A program made the position numbers and the translations under genes. Below the pieces are notes generated by a model. That model was given only the letters and a program-made list of their open reading frames with translations. It was not told where the DNA came from and made no database searches. From positions 1 through 5,119 of the forward strand of contig PMJE01000151.1 in the NCBI GenBank assembly GCA_003157315.1: 5,119 nt of DNA, read 5' to 3'. Origin of the DNA: Myxococcales bacterium (GTDB taxonomy: Bacteria; Myxococcota; Polyangia; Fen-1088). Below, piece after piece: positions 4,739 through 5,119 of this stretch (position 1 is its first letter; the number at the start of each line of letters is the position of its first letter).

Positions 4739-5119
4739 ATGAGAATAGCGAGACTAGTTGTTTCAGTGTCGACGTTGTTGGCAGCCCACGCCAGCGTGGC
4801 TCGTGCCGACGTGATTCCGCCGGATGTCGCGGATTGCAGCCAGGCGGTTTCCGCAGGCGCTTCGTGTCGCAACGGAATGGGAATTTGCATCACTGACACC
4901 TGCTACAGGCTCGACTATGCAGACTGGAACCGGGATGCATCTAGCGGCCCGCCAAGCATCCAGTACCCTTGCCTCCGTTGTGTCAGCAGCGACGGTGGGC
5001 TTTCAGGCACAGGCGGGGCCAGCGGACACGGCGGAGCCAGCGCACAGGGAGGCTCTGGCGGAACAGGCGGGATAGGCGGGCAGAGCGTGAGCGGCGGGAC
5101 CACAGCGGCGGGCGGGACC
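4739..5119 (+). CDS. Exported Cys-rich protein with Gly-rich linker, probable MYXO-CTERM-type surface protein (3'-truncated)
   Basis: 127 codons are open to the right edge. Start ATG 4739, preceded by GAGGT (4729-4733) with 5 nt spacing. Residues 1-23 form a Sec signal peptide: Arg at 2 and 5, a hydrophobic core, and cleavage at ARA before Asp24. The mature N-terminus reads DVIPPDVADC, followed by a compact region with six cysteines (33, 43, 50, 55, 78, 81), including GICITDTCYRLDY and IQYPCLRCV. From about residue 85 it turns into a Gly-Gly-x linker resembling that of the DUF362 protein. From memory this layout (IPP..C, C, GxC..xxC.RLDY, YPCLxC, Gly-rich) occurs in myxobacterial proteins that end in MYXO-CTERM anchors; the anchor would lie outside the window. 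It probably sits at the cell surface, with the cysteines in disulphides. Function unknown. Confidence 0.8.
   Translation, partial: MRIARLVVSVSTLLAAHASVARADVIPPDVADCSQAVSAGASCRNGMGICITDTCYRLDYADWNRDASSGPPSIQYPCLRCVSSDGGLSGTGGASGHGGASAQGGSGGTGGIGGQSVSGGTTAAGGT

Noticed and set aside
4714..4896. 60-codon plus-strand frame overlapping the Cys-rich protein start
   Set aside because: It lacks a signal peptide or motif and overlaps a frame with a good ribosome binding site, Sec signal and ordered cysteines.

Overview
The window looks like a chromosomal segment of a high-GC myxobacterium (Myxococcota, possibly Polyangia-like). The basis is: two genes encoding exported proteins with long Gly-Gly/Ser/Thr linkers, one of them ending in a Cys plus hydrophobic plus Arg/Lys tail that resembles a divergent MYXO-CTERM sorting signal; a PfaD-type flavin enoyl reductase; and strong G/C third-position bias in the plus-strand genes. 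The taxonomic assignment is inference; there is no rRNA or marker gene here.

Left part (1-2074), minus strand: two tandem paralogues of a Tat-exported DUF362-family protein. The downstream copy is cut by the window edge, so only its first 90 codons (1-272) are visible. The upstream copy is complete (365-2074, 569 aa): Tat signal, DUF362 core, a roughly 185-residue Gly/Ser/Thr/Ala linker built largely from an 11-residue (33-bp) tandem repeat, and a C-terminal anchor-like tail. The visible N-termini are about 73% identical by hand alignment. A 28-nt element upstream of both genes is also shared, so the duplication included part of the 5' region.

Middle (2075-2331): divergent intergenic region between the DUF362 pair and a plus-strand unit.

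Right part, plus strand: a PfaD-family enoyl reductase (2332-3942), followed 13 nt later by a small SAM-dependent methyltransferase-like protein (3956-4600) with circularly permuted motif order (motif IV-like before motif I). A possible 24-codon ORF with a good ribosome binding site follows (4614-4688). The window ends inside an exported Cys-rich protein with a Gly-Gly linker (4739 to edge), whose N-terminal layout resembles known myxobacterial surface proteins.

The exported proteins probably act at the cell envelope. The reductase and methyltransferase are likely cytoplasmic and may be co-transcribed, but no shared pathway can be read from the sequence. No polyketide or PUFA synthase, mobile element, RNA gene or CRISPR array was seen. 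No clearly new multi-gene system is evident. The most notable points are the duplicated Tat/DUF362 surface proteins, the PfaD gene without visible synthase partners, and the methyltransferase with an altered catalytic motif.
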